A stretch of DNA of 64,000 nt from Vibrio hepatarius (lineage in GTDB: Bacteria > Pseudomonadota > Gammaproteobacteria > Enterobacterales > Vibrionaceae), in contig NZ_JAHKPM010000067.1 of NCBI RefSeq assembly GCF_018860525.1, positions 1 through 64,000 on the forward strand, given 5' to 3'. Positions within the stretch are counted from its first letter, which is position 1; every line of letters begins with the position of its first letter. The position numbers and the translations under genes are program-made. Below are positions 1-8,237 of the stretch, piece by piece. The notes below the pieces were generated by a model. The model had not been told where the DNA came from. It worked only from the letters and a program-made list of their open reading frames with translations, and ran no database searches.

Positions 1-2
1 GA

Positions 3-107
3 TACAGACTATTTCAAATTGAAGATCAGACAAACATCGGTTCCCGATACACACTCAACTTTTTACCCAAATATCAAGCTCACCTAAGCGGAGAAGAGCC
101 CTTTTAG
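3..107 (+). CDS. C-terminal fragment of a gene cut by the window edge (possibly a sensor kinase)
   Basis: One frame is open from the first bases to a TAG at 105-107 and encodes the last 34 residues of a protein whose start lies outside the window. The piece ...GSRYTLNFLPKY... resembles the final strand of a histidine-kinase ATPase domain, where a small-residue/aromatic motif precedes a T-L-x-F strand. That is a weak resemblance from a short fragment. It converges on the secreted protein that follows, with a hairpin between them. Confidence 0.35.
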   Translation, partial: YRLFQIEDQTNIGSRYTLNFLPKYQAHLSGEEPF

Positions 108-190
108 TATTGCAAAAACCCGTGAACAGGGTGTGAATGAGTAAAAAGTCTAGCTAATAAAGGGGCAAAAACGCCTTATACTAACAAAAC

Positions 191-208
191 CGCCAGTCTT
201 AACTGGCG
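191..208. terminator. Hairpin between converging genes
   Basis: A perfect 7-bp stem (CGCCAGT/ACTGGCG) encloses a 4-base loop. On the - strand it is followed by GTTTTGTT, so it could end the large secreted-protein gene. The + strand side has a weaker T-rich tail. Confidence 0.55.
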
Positions 209-234
209 ATTTAATGTTAATTATTACTCAATGG

Positions 235-2649
235 TTACAACTCATCTTCTAATGTCGAAAGTCGTGAATTTCTGGTTGGGAAAGCCGTGATAACATAACC
301 ATCACTGCCAACTACAATGGCGACATTGGTAAACAGATAATGATAACGACCATACACAAAAGTGACGGCTGCATAGTCTCTGCGTTGACCGCCTTCGCCT
401 GTTCTGGTTGTAATTCTAGGGTTACCGTCAACACTGGTTAGTGCTGCCATGATCATGCGTGCTAGCATCTCTTGGTTGTGGAAACCATGCTGCATAAAGT
501 CTCTTTGGTGCCCACCATCTCTGTTGGTCCATATGTGAGTTAAGCCAAAGCCAAATCTATCACGCCTTCCATCATTGGCATCTGATAGAACCACAAATCT
601 GCGGTTATTGCCCGCAGGTGCTCCATCATAGGCAATAGCCCAAGTATTAGCACTGACTTCATTTCGGTTCATACGTGAACTTACACCGCTATTATTAAAG
701 GCCAATACCATGTTGTGAAAATTTGAAGAGTCAGTACTTCTAGTGAAATACTGTCCGCCTGTTTGCAAAAGTGGAGGCACACTCACCACTGTTTCTGTAG
801 GCCTTATATTTGCTCTCCTTCGTATTTTCTGAACACATTGGTAGCCATCGTCATCTTTGACTTCTGGATCGTTGTTGGCACAAGAGCCGGTAAGAACATT
901 GTCATTACGTTTCTTGCCTTTTTTGTTCCTTCGTGAAACGAGTTTATCGGGTTTCACATTTGACGCATTGGCAACTAGCATAGCGCTATTTAACAGGTCT
1001 ATGGCCGCTTCAGGGTTGTGATTGATAAAGTCATTGAGGTGTTGATTGCCAGTATCAACTGATAGCGCGGGGCCTGCTCCTTGCGCTGCAAGATTAAGAT
1101 GCTCTTGGACATCATTAATGATAGTTCCTAGCTGAGTATGGGTAAGATCACCCATAAGGTTTATCGCTTCATTTTGCTCTGTGGTACATGTCCCTTCATC
1201 TGCGTCGGTATTCACATTGTCATCACAAGCTAATACATTCATCGCTGTGTTAAATGCATCGGGGTTATCACTGTGTGGCTGAGCCTCTATTACTTCATAA
1301 ACCACATTACTGTTGTTACCAGTTGGTTGAGGCTCATCAACAATTAAGGGAGGAACATTAGCGATTAGTTGATGGTTTTGAACACCACAGACGCTTGGCT
1401 CTCCCAGCCACCTTGCGAATGCCCAAGCTCCAAGGCTTTGTAATGATTGTATGAAATCTTCAACACATCTCTTTTGTCGGCGATGTGCTGTGGGAAGCTC
1501 CAATGGTATCGCAGTATGTTGAGCTAATATGAGGTTTTGTAAATCGTCGGCATACTTATTTTCTTGAGTGGAATTAGAAAGAGCACCGATATGTTTTCCG
1601 CTGAAATAGCGCTCATCGATTGCCTCAGAGCTTGCGCTGTAAAGTAGATGATAAGAAGACCACTGATTTTGTGAATACTCATCGGTTCTAAAGTGGATAG
1701 GGCTACTGAGTAGTGAGTTACCCACAACGGTAACACCAGTTTCAGGGAAATACTCAGCATCATTCAGTTCCAAAGAAATATTCGTTTTCTCAAATAGCTG
1801 TTTTTGCGCTTTATCAGAAAAAACATTAAGTGTAGCAAGTACATATCCTTCTGAGATACTTTCCTCTAGATTCAGTTTAAACTCCCAATACTTCATAAGA
1901 GGGTAACCTGAACCTGGAGTAAAAAGGAAAGAATCTAAAAGTCGTGGCGTTGGACCAAGTGCACGATCTCCTGTACCGTTATAGCGCATTCGAAGCGTTT
2001 TACCATTAATTGTTCCTGCAAGGCCAACATAACCTAAATTTCCATATCCATCGACAGAGACTTGTGGATCTGGTGTTGGATTTTCCCCAACCGCTCTTAT
2101 CATGAAACTGGTACGATTATCTGTGGCTACTTTTACTAGGACTCTAATTCGGCTAATCAGGTTTTGGCCATACTTGATATCTGACACCTGATCCGTTGTC
2201 GTCGTATGCAATACGCCATCGCTAAGATCTGTATCAATGGCTAGCTCGTTGTAAATAATTTTTTGGTACTTCGTTTCACTACTCGTATCAATAGCGTAGA
2301 AATTCCCTTTTTTCTTGGTACAAAGGCTTTGCCCTGTTGGGATACTAGGATCATTGTCTGAAATATTAGTGAGGTACTCAAAAGCATCATGGACCACGTT
2401 TATACTGTTATCTTGCGTGATCGACAGTGTTTTACCATTATCTAAAAAATACCTACCCCAAACATCAATCTTGTTTTGGTTATATAGTTGTATAGATAAT
2501 TCTTTAGCCTCTGCTGGCTTTATTAGTCTATAGCCATTTTCACATTGCTCGCCCTGTACTTCAATATGGCTAGGGGTAAGGTCGATTATGGCTAGAGAAT
2601 GTGTTGAATATAATGCGGTTAGGAGAAATATTATCTTTGATTTATTCAT
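235..2649 (-). CDS. Large secreted protein with a predicted C-terminal BECR-type nuclease toxin domain
   Basis: An 804-residue protein with a Sec signal peptide (residues 1-20, hydrophobic core, ending SLA). A good AGAGGT ribosome site supports the ATG. Residues 21-385 form a cysteine-poor region rich in strands that I cannot assign. A very basic site RRQKR (390-394) is followed by Cys395 and Cys421, and a second basic stretch (573-581) precedes Cys590/Cys605. Residues about 625-804 look like a polymorphic-toxin nuclease: GFGLTHIW (His705), then RDGGHQRDF, and near the end VGSDGYVITAFP (780-791) followed by a polar tail. The H-I motif plus a terminal dG-Y-[VI]-[IV]-T-[AM]-[YF]-P strand is typical of the barnase/EndoU/colicin E5/RelE fold group. 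No immunity gene is visible on either side. The nuclease role is inferred; the target and the export route beyond Sec are unknown. Confidence 0.72.
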   Translation of the reverse strand: MNKSKIIFLLTALYSTHSLAIIDLTPSHIEVQGEQCENGYRLIKPAEAKELSIQLYNQNKIDVWGRYFLDNGKTLSITQDNSINVVHDAFEYLTNISDNDPSIPTGQSLCTKKKGNFYAIDTSSETKYQKIIYNELAIDTDLSDGVLHTTTTDQVSDIKYGQNLISRIRVLVKVATDNRTSFMIRAVGENPTPDPQVSVDGYGNLGYVGLAGTINGKTLRMRYNGTGDRALGPTPRLLDSFLFTPGSGYPLMKYWEFKLNLEESISEGYVLATLNVFSDKAQKQLFEKTNISLELNDAEYFPETGVTVVGNSLLSSPIHFRTDEYSQNQWSSYHLLYSASSEAIDERYFSGKHIGALSNSTQENKYADDLQNLILAQHTAIPLELPTAHRRQKRCVEDFIQSLQSLGAWAFARWLGEPSVCGVQNHQLIANVPPLIVDEPQPTGNNSNVVYEVIEAQPHSDNPDAFNTAMNVLACDDNVNTDADEGTCTTEQNEAINLMGDLTHTQLGTIINDVQEHLNLAAQGAGPALSVDTGNQHLNDFINHNPEAAIDLLNSAMLVANASNVKPDKLVSRRNKKGKKRNDNVLTGSCANNDPEVKDDDGYQCVQKIRRRANIRPTETVVSVPPLLQTGGQYFTRSTDSSNFHNMVLAFNNSGVSSRMNRNEVSANTWAIAYDGAPAGNNRRFVVLSDANDGRRDRFGFGLTHIWTNRDGGHQRDFMQHGFHNQEMLARMIMAALTSVDGNPRITTRTGEGGQRRDYAAVTFVYGRYHYLFTNVAIVVGSDGYVITAFPTRNSRLSTLEDEL

Positions 2650-2916
2650 TTAAATTACCTCTTTGTAGTAATAAAAAAATGAGAGCAAATTTTTATTTAT
2701 TAAATAAATACCAAATTTAGTCTGTAAACAAAATTAAAAACATCTAAAGTATGATTTATCACCCAAAAAAATAAAAACAAATGGCGATATTTAGTTAACC
2801 GATACGTGTTATATTTCCCTTTTTATTTCTAATTAAATTATTGAAAATAAAGGGTATTATTTTTGTTGTAGTGCTTAAAGATATTGTGCTTTGATTAGGA
2901 ATCGAGAAGGAAAGCT

Positions 2917-2970
2917 ATGATATGGAGAGATAAGTGTTTAGGGGATAGATATAAACCCATATTGTTATAA
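2917..2970 (+). CDS. Possible 17-residue microprotein
   Basis: An ATG lies 5 bases after a good Shine-Dalgarno sequence (AAGGA in GAGAAGGAAAGCT). It opens a frame reading MIWRDKCLGDRYKPILL and stops at TAA inside the left arm of the AT palindrome. Apart from the ribosome site and the hairpin at its end there is no evidence of expression. It may be chance. Confidence 0.2.
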   Translation: MIWRDKCLGDRYKPILL

Positions 2971-2991
2971 TTTTTTTAAAAAAATTATAAC
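2964..2991. repeat. Perfect 28-bp AT palindrome
   Basis: Two 14-base arms (GTTATAATTTTTTT and its reverse complement) meet with no spacer. It could act as a cruciform, a bidirectional terminator or a binding site for an AT-preferring protein. Only the symmetry is observed. Confidence 0.8.
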
Positions 2992-3213
2992 TCATTATAA
3001 TGATATAATAAGTTAGTATAAAAATGATTTAATTCTGATTATGACTGACATCCATAGCCTTAGTTTAAAATCAGGATTTTTTACATAGAAACACATCCTA
3101 ACTTATGATTTATACTATTTGTGTAGACTATTTTTAACGGTTTAGGTTAATAGAACGGTCACTTTTAAAAATTAAATGTTCTATTAAAATAATCAGCGAG
3201 TAAAAGCCTGAGG

Positions 3214-4002
3214 TTAGATATAAATCTTGCCCCTTGAATACAGGACAACATCACCTGAAACGATCACATTTTCATCACTCACATGGCAATAGACTACGCC
3301 GCCACGTCGTGATGCTTGGTAGGCTTTTAAATGGTTTCTGTTTAACTCTTTGGCCCAAAATGGCGCAAGAGATGTATGAGCTGAACCTGTAACAGGGTCC
3401 TCACAATCACCGACATCAGGCCAAAAGTATCGCGATATAAAGTCGTAATTCTGACCTTTAGCTGTAACGATAAGATCATAAGGAGCAAGTTTCTCTAAGT
3501 ACTCTCGTCGCACTTTTACCTGTATTACTTCCTCTTCATTATCAAAAACGGCAAAATAAGCCTGTGGTGTTTTGAGTACTTTTGTTGGGCGGATGGAGAG
3601 TGACTCAAAGACCTCGGCCGGGCATTCGGTTTCTATTGGTAACCTATTAGGAAACGTCATTAGAATTCGACCAGAAAGGTCTTTTTCAACCTCCAAAGTA
3701 CCAACTTGGAGAGTATCAAATAGAATCTTGCCTTCTACATCAAAGAATTGATAGAGGCCAAATGCAGAGGCGAGAGTGGCGTGACCGCAGAAGTCTATTT
3801 CAGAACTTGGTGAAAACCAGCGGATGGCGTATTGGTTAGCCCCCGTCGGCTTGATAAAAGCAGTTTCAGAGAGGTTGTTTTCAGAAGCAATATTCTGCAT
3901 GATCTCATCACACAGCCATTCACCTAAAGGGACTACGGCTGCAGCATTGCCTTTAAAACGTTGAGTGGTGAATGCATCGCAGATAAATATTTCGAGTTCC
4001 AT
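3214..4002 (-). CDS. PhzF family isomerase-like protein
   Basis: A 262-residue member of the PhzF/YddE family, which has two similar halves forming a diaminopimelate-epimerase-like fold with the active site between them. Visible family signatures are FxGNAAAVV near residue 20, the catalytic Glu in ENNLSETAF, DFCGHATLA, and DPVTGSAHTSLAPFW in the second half. The ATG at 4002 is preferred because AAGGGATTAG precedes it and the family starts at this point; an in-frame extension to 4071 is unsupported. The substrate is unknown: most bacterial homologues outside phenazine clusters have no assigned reaction, and there are no phenazine genes here. A symmetric operator-like sequence lies about 70 bases upstream. 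Confidence 0.85.
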   Translation of the reverse strand: MELEIFICDAFTTQRFKGNAAAVVPLGEWLCDEIMQNIASENNLSETAFIKPTGANQYAIRWFSPSSEIDFCGHATLASAFGLYQFFDVEGKILFDTLQVGTLEVEKDLSGRILMTFPNRLPIETECPAEVFESLSIRPTKVLKTPQAYFAVFDNEEEVIQVKVRREYLEKLAPYDLIVTAKGQNYDFISRYFWPDVGDCEDPVTGSAHTSLAPFWAKELNRNHLKAYQASRRGGVVYCHVSDENVIVSGDVVLYSRGKIYI

Positions 4003-4071
4003 ATCTAATCCCTTGTGTCTTACATGGTTGTTACAGGCATCATATGCACGGCAATGGGAATTGTAATGCAT

Positions 4072-4096
4072 TACATTGCTGTAATGTGATGGTCAC
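4072..4096. promoter_or_regulatory. Operator-like palindrome upstream of the PhzF-like gene
   Basis: TGTAATGCATTACA (4072-4085) is a perfect 14-bp palindrome. A third copy of the half-site TGTAATG begins at 4090. Placement 70-95 bases before the ATG at 4002 fits a regulator binding near the promoter. The regulator is not identified. Confidence 0.45.
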
Positions 4097-4141
4097 TACT
4101 GAAAGTCATACTTTTATTGCATTGTGCTTTTCGAAAAAAGA

Positions 4142-4162
4142 GCTGAGAGTCATAACCTCAGC
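4142..4162 (-). terminator. Rho-independent terminator of lldPD
   Basis: The stem GCTGAG/CTCAGC has a 9-base loop. On the - strand it is followed by TCTTTTTTCG, about 40 bases after the lldD stop codon. Confidence 0.8.
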
Positions 4163-4201
4163 CAAGATCTCAAAAATTGATTGATAGCTAGTCATTCGAA
4201 T

Positions 4202-5338
4202 TTATATGCGCATTAACGAATCATGATTTAACTGATTGATGTTATTTGCGCCAGTTAGTGTCATAGCTACGCTCATTTCTTGTTCATAAAGATCAAGCAG
4301 GTTTTCAACACCCGTTCTGCCTTGAGCGGCTAAGGCATAAATATAGGAACGTCCTAGCATGGCACAATCCGCGCCTAAGGCGAGCATTCTGACTACATCA
4401 AGCCCTGAGCGAATCCCGGAATCGACCAATATTTTCACATCTCCTTTTACGGCATCGGCTATGTATGGGAGCGCTTTGGCCGAAGATAGTACGCCATCGA
4501 GCTGTCGACCACCATGATTAGAAACCACGATGCCGTCTGCGCCAAAATTGACAGCATCTTTGGCGTCTTGTTGATCTAAAATACCCTTTATCACCATAGG
4601 GCCTTGCCAAAAGTCACGAATCCACTCCAAGTCTTTCCAGCAAATTGAAGGGTCAAAGTTTTCACCTAGCCAGCCAATGTAGTCTTCAAGCTTGGTTGGT
4701 TTACCTCGATAGGTAGAGATATTACCGAGATCATGGGGCTTTCCCATTACGCCAACATTAAATGCCCAATCAGGGTGACGCATTGCCTGAAAGACTCGTC
4801 GCATCGCGGCGTTAGGTCCACTCATTCCAGAATGTAAATCTCGGTAGCGGGCACCTGGGATGGGCATATCGACGGTAAACACCAGCGTACTTACCCCCGA
4901 CTCTTTCGCACGTTCAAGAACATTTTTCATGAATCCACGATCTTTTAGTACGTAGAGTTGGAACCACATCGGCCTTTCAAGCTTGGATGTCACTTCCTCA
5001 ATTGGGCAAACCGACACGGTTGACATGGTAAAAGGGATACCTTTTTGCTGCGCCGCAAGTGCGGCTTGGACTTCACCACGTTTAGAGTACATCCCTGTTA
5101 AACCAACAGGGGAAAGGGCAATAGGTAGATTTAATGGCTCACCAAAGATTTCGATTGATAAGTCTATTTCAGACATATTCTTTAGCACTCGCTGCTTGAG
5201 AGCTATTGTTGCTAAGTCTTCGCTATTTCGCCTTAACGTTTGCTCGTTATATGACCCGCCGTCAATATAGTGAAATAAGAAAGGCGGTAGTTTAGATTTT
5301 GCGGCTTTTCGATAGTCGGTTGCAGATGAAATGATCAT
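4202..5338 (-). CDS. lldD: FMN-dependent L-lactate dehydrogenase
   Basis: A 378-residue alpha-hydroxy-acid dehydrogenase that oxidises L-lactate to pyruvate and passes electrons to the quinone pool at the inner membrane. It matches the known LldD sequence closely along its length: MIISSATDYR at the start, FHYIDGGSYNE, WFQLYVLKDRGF, and the active-site stretch SNHGGRQLDG containing the catalytic His and Arg. The ATG at 5338 is chosen because AGGACTACTATCT precedes it and it matches the family N-terminus; an upstream in-frame ATG at 5362 has no ribosome site. It lies 57 bases after lldP on the same strand and ends at a strong terminator, so the two form an operon for growth on L-lactate. Confidence 0.95.
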   Translation of the reverse strand: MIISSATDYRKAAKSKLPPFLFHYIDGGSYNEQTLRRNSEDLATIALKQRVLKNMSEIDLSIEIFGEPLNLPIALSPVGLTGMYSKRGEVQAALAAQQKGIPFTMSTVSVCPIEEVTSKLERPMWFQLYVLKDRGFMKNVLERAKESGVSTLVFTVDMPIPGARYRDLHSGMSGPNAAMRRVFQAMRHPDWAFNVGVMGKPHDLGNISTYRGKPTKLEDYIGWLGENFDPSICWKDLEWIRDFWQGPMVIKGILDQQDAKDAVNFGADGIVVSNHGGRQLDGVLSSAKALPYIADAVKGDVKILVDSGIRSGLDVVRMLALGADCAMLGRSYIYALAAQGRTGVENLLDLYEQEMSVAMTLTGANNINQLNHDSLMRI

Positions 5339-5395
5339 AGATAGTAGTCCTGATTTAAACATCGGATAAAGTTAAGTTGTTCTTGACGGATATTT

Positions 5396-7087
5396 TTATA
5401 GCATTAATGCATCCGTAATCTTTAGGCCATAGATTGCAACTAGCCCGATGATGCCTGTGAGAATGAGGTAGTATAATGTCGGTAACACGGTTTTTCGGAG
5501 TGTAGCTCCCTCTCGACCCAACAACCCAACAGTGGCGGACGCCGCGACCACATTATGTATAGCAATCATGTTACCTGCCGCTGCACCGACAGCTTGTAAG
5601 GCTACAACCGTCGCACTTGAAATAGACAAGGTTTGAGCAACTTCAAACTGAAATTGACTAAACATCATATTGGATACCGTGTTAGAGCCTGCAATGAAAG
5701 CACCAAGGGCACCGATGGCAGCACTTAATGCTGGAAAGGCATCGCCGGCTATACCTGCAGCGAAATTGGCGGTAGTGACTGGCATACTTGCCAAGTCAGC
5801 ACTATTCACGCCTGAGTTAATAAAAATTCTCACCATGGGGATGGTGAAAACCAATACAAAACCAGCACCTATTAAGGTTTTACTGGATTCACTAAACGCT
5901 TTAGTTAATGGTTGAGCACTGCGTGATTGAATCACAACAGCAATAATAGCGACAAAAACTAAAATGCCCCCCGGTAGGTAAAGTGGCTGTATGGCAGCGC
6001 TGATATCTGCTTGGGCGAGTATTTGGTTAAATGACAAACTGAAGTTAGTAAGTAGAGTTTTGAAGTTGCTACTGACACGACTAACGACTAAAACGATAGC
6101 TAAAACTACATAAGGAAACCATGCTAACCACATGCTCATGACTTTGCCATTTGAATCATTACGCTCTATTTTGAGTGAGCCTAACCACTCCTTAGGCCAC
6201 TGGCTCTCACTTTCAAAATCCCAAGTAGTACGGGGAACTAAAATTCCTTTTTTAGCGGCGAATACCACGATAGATAATCCAATCAACCCACCTATTAGTG
6301 ATGGGAATTCAGCACCGAGGAAAATACCAGTTAATGCATAGGGGACGGTAAAAGATAAACCCGCGAAAAGAGCAAATGGAATTATATCTAAGCCCTCAGT
6401 CCAGCTTTTATTTTTGCCAAAGAATCTAGTTAGCATAATTGCCATGAGCACTGGGATGAATGTACCAACGCAGGCATGAATAATTGCAACGCTTGACGTT
6501 ATTTGTTGCAGATAGCTGCCCCAGTCAGAGCCATTGGCAATGAGTGATTGGCTGATACTGTGGCTATCTAACCCCTTATTTACCCCCACTATGATTGGAG
6601 TACCAACGGCACCAAAGGATACAGGAGTAGATTGTATCATCATACCCATGAGTACGGCGGCAAGGGCGGGGAAACCGATGGCGACTAATAGAGGGGCAGC
6701 AATCGCTGCGGGGGTACCAAACCCTGATGCGCCCTCAATGAAGGAGCCAAAGCACCAAGCTATGATAATTGCCTGTACTCGTCTATCTGGGGATATGTTG
6801 GTAAAACCATTACGAATAGTGGAAATAGCGCCTGTATATTTTAAGGTATTAAGGAGAAATATAGCCCCGAAGACAATCCAAAGAACCGATACAGTGATAA
6901 CTAGGCCCTGTATTGTCGAGGCTAGGATTCTAGTGGTTGACATATTCCAAATGAAAAAAGCTATTGCAACGGTTAAGCCAAAAGCAATAGGCATGGCGCG
7001 TTTTGCTGGCCAGTTAAGGCCAACCAATAAGACAGCTGCTACCACTATTGGTGAGAAGGCCACCAAGGCCAGTACTGTTTCACTCAT
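5396..7087 (-). CDS. lldP: L-lactate permease
   Basis: A 563-residue polytopic membrane protein of the LctP family, which imports lactate with protons. It is hydrophobic throughout, with about a dozen or more predicted helices and conserved stretches such as CFGSFIEGASGFGTPAAI and GSNTVSNMMFSQFQ. The ATG at 7087 follows GAGGATGTACCT. It is the first gene of the lldP-lldD operon and is divergent from a LysR regulator, the usual arrangement for an adjacent controller. Many lldPD operons use a GntR-type LldR instead, so control by the LysR protein is an inference from position. Confidence 0.95.
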   Translation of the reverse strand: MSETVLALVAFSPIVVAAVLLVGLNWPAKRAMPIAFGLTVAIAFFIWNMSTTRILASTIQGLVITVSVLWIVFGAIFLLNTLKYTGAISTIRNGFTNISPDRRVQAIIIAWCFGSFIEGASGFGTPAAIAAPLLVAIGFPALAAVLMGMMIQSTPVSFGAVGTPIIVGVNKGLDSHSISQSLIANGSDWGSYLQQITSSVAIIHACVGTFIPVLMAIMLTRFFGKNKSWTEGLDIIPFALFAGLSFTVPYALTGIFLGAEFPSLIGGLIGLSIVVFAAKKGILVPRTTWDFESESQWPKEWLGSLKIERNDSNGKVMSMWLAWFPYVVLAIVLVVSRVSSNFKTLLTNFSLSFNQILAQADISAAIQPLYLPGGILVFVAIIAVVIQSRSAQPLTKAFSESSKTLIGAGFVLVFTIPMVRIFINSGVNSADLASMPVTTANFAAGIAGDAFPALSAAIGALGAFIAGSNTVSNMMFSQFQFEVAQTLSISSATVVALQAVGAAAGNMIAIHNVVAASATVGLLGREGATLRKTVLPTLYYLILTGIIGLVAIYGLKITDALML

Positions 7088-7209
7088 AGGTACATCCTCG
7101 TACAAGTGGGCCTTAGGACTCTCCAGAGCCTCTCAGGTTTTATAATTGTGATGTGGGTGTTAAATTAGAGTGAATTTACCGCTTTATTTTTAATGGATAC
7201 AGGGAAATA

Positions 7210-7248
7210 ATGAAAATAATTAATTCCAAAAATAGCATAATAATATGA
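7210..7248 (+). CDS. Possible 12-codon leader overlapping the LysR start
   Basis: An ATG at 7210 sits close after AGGG and opens 12 codons ending in TGA at 7246-7248. That stop overlaps the ATG (7245) of the LysR gene in the form ATGA. The LysR start itself lacks a clear Shine-Dalgarno sequence, so translational coupling is plausible. Nothing else supports expression. Confidence 0.25.
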   Translation: MKIINSKNSIII

Positions 7249-8144
7249 AAGCAGACGATATTATTCTATTTTCTCAGGTTGTTGAACTGGGAAGCTTTAG
7301 TAAGGTTGCTGAGGCAAATAACCTTACAAATTCTGTAGTTAGCAAAAGAATTGCACGTTTAGAGCAACATGTTGGTACTCAACTCTTATTCAGAACAACA
7401 CGTAAATTAACCTTAACCGAGGCTGGTAAGGCACTAGTGCAGGGTGCAAAAAGTGTGAAGCAAGCTGCGCAAGAAGCGGTTGATTCAGTATCTGGATTTG
7501 GAGAAAGTATCAGCGGCCATATAAAAATGTCTGTACCCTGTATTTCTGGAGATTTAGTCTTAGCAGATGCTGTTGCTGAGTTTTGTACTTTATATCCTGG
7601 ATTGACGGTCGATATGTCACTCGATAACCGTTTTGTTGATCTCATTGATGGTGGCTATGACCTCGTGATTAGAACTGGTTACCTTGAAGATTCAAGTTTA
7701 ATCGCTCGACACATTCTGGATTCTCAATGGGTTGTGTGTGCTTCCCCATGTTACCTTTCTCGTAATAGTAGGCCAATGAATCCACATGACTTAATTGGTC
7801 ATAACTGCTTGCAATATGCATATCAGTCTACTGGAGCGTCGGATTGGGAGTTTAAAAGATCATCAGGGAACTATGTTGTGAAGGTTTCAGGAAGCTTTTC
7901 CACCGACAATGCGATAGCGTTACGAAAAGCCGCTCTTGGAGGGCATGGTATTGCCTACGTGCCACGTTGTTTGGTCTATCATGATATTCGAAATAGTCAA
8001 TTAGTTGATGTTTTCCCCGAATTAGTGGGTAAGTGTTTAGGGATTTATGCGGTTTATCCTTTTACACGCCAGCCTCCCAAAAAAGTGAAATTGCTCATAG
8101 AGCATATACGTACTCGCTATCTTGAAATTGCCCATTATTTTTAG
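7245..8144 (+). CDS. LysR family transcriptional regulator
   Basis: A 299-residue LysR-type regulator. The N-terminal winged helix-turn-helix is clear (residues about 3-60: FSKVAEANNLTNSVVSKRIARLEQ), followed by a linker helix and a periplasmic-binding-protein-like effector domain (about 90-295). It starts 157 bases from lldP on the opposite strand. By family rule it probably binds in this gap and may control lldPD, its own gene, or both. The effector is unknown. The ATG has no good ribosome site of its own but overlaps the stop of a short upstream frame. Confidence 0.9.
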   Translation: MKADDIILFSQVVELGSFSKVAEANNLTNSVVSKRIARLEQHVGTQLLFRTTRKLTLTEAGKALVQGAKSVKQAAQEAVDSVSGFGESISGHIKMSVPCISGDLVLADAVAEFCTLYPGLTVDMSLDNRFVDLIDGGYDLVIRTGYLEDSSLIARHILDSQWVVCASPCYLSRNSRPMNPHDLIGHNCLQYAYQSTGASDWEFKRSSGNYVVKVSGSFSTDNAIALRKAALGGHGIAYVPRCLVYHDIRNSQLVDVFPELVGKCLGIYAVYPFTRQPPKKVKLLIEHIRTRYLEIAHYF

Positions 8145-8195
8145 AAAAAGCTTCAAATTAGGGTTTTAAATGAAAATTATGAGCACCAAAAAAGC

Positions 8196-8217
8196 CGATG
8201 TATAAATGATTACATCG
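8196..8217 (-). terminator. Terminator of the orphan ABC ATPase operon
   Basis: The stem CGATGTA/TACATCG has an 8-base loop. On the - strand it is followed by GGCTTTTTTGG, about 20 bases after the stop codon of the ABC gene. Confidence 0.75.
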
Positions 8218-8237
8218 ACTAGATAGCTAGGTATGGA

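Larger units (their letters stand above)
2650..3213. other. AT-rich intergenic region upstream of the secreted protein gene
   Basis: These 564 bases must hold the promoter of the secreted-protein gene and the 3' end of the PhzF-like transcript. They are strikingly AT-rich. They contain a long perfect AT palindrome (2964-2991), a possible 17-codon reading frame (2917-2970), and further AT runs. I see no convincing larger gene and no immunity-sized reading frame. Confidence 0.6.

Noticed and set aside
6534..7145. A 203-codon reading frame on the + strand
   Set aside because: It lies entirely opposite lldP, a well-conserved permease, and its translation shows no family features. It is a shadow of the real gene.
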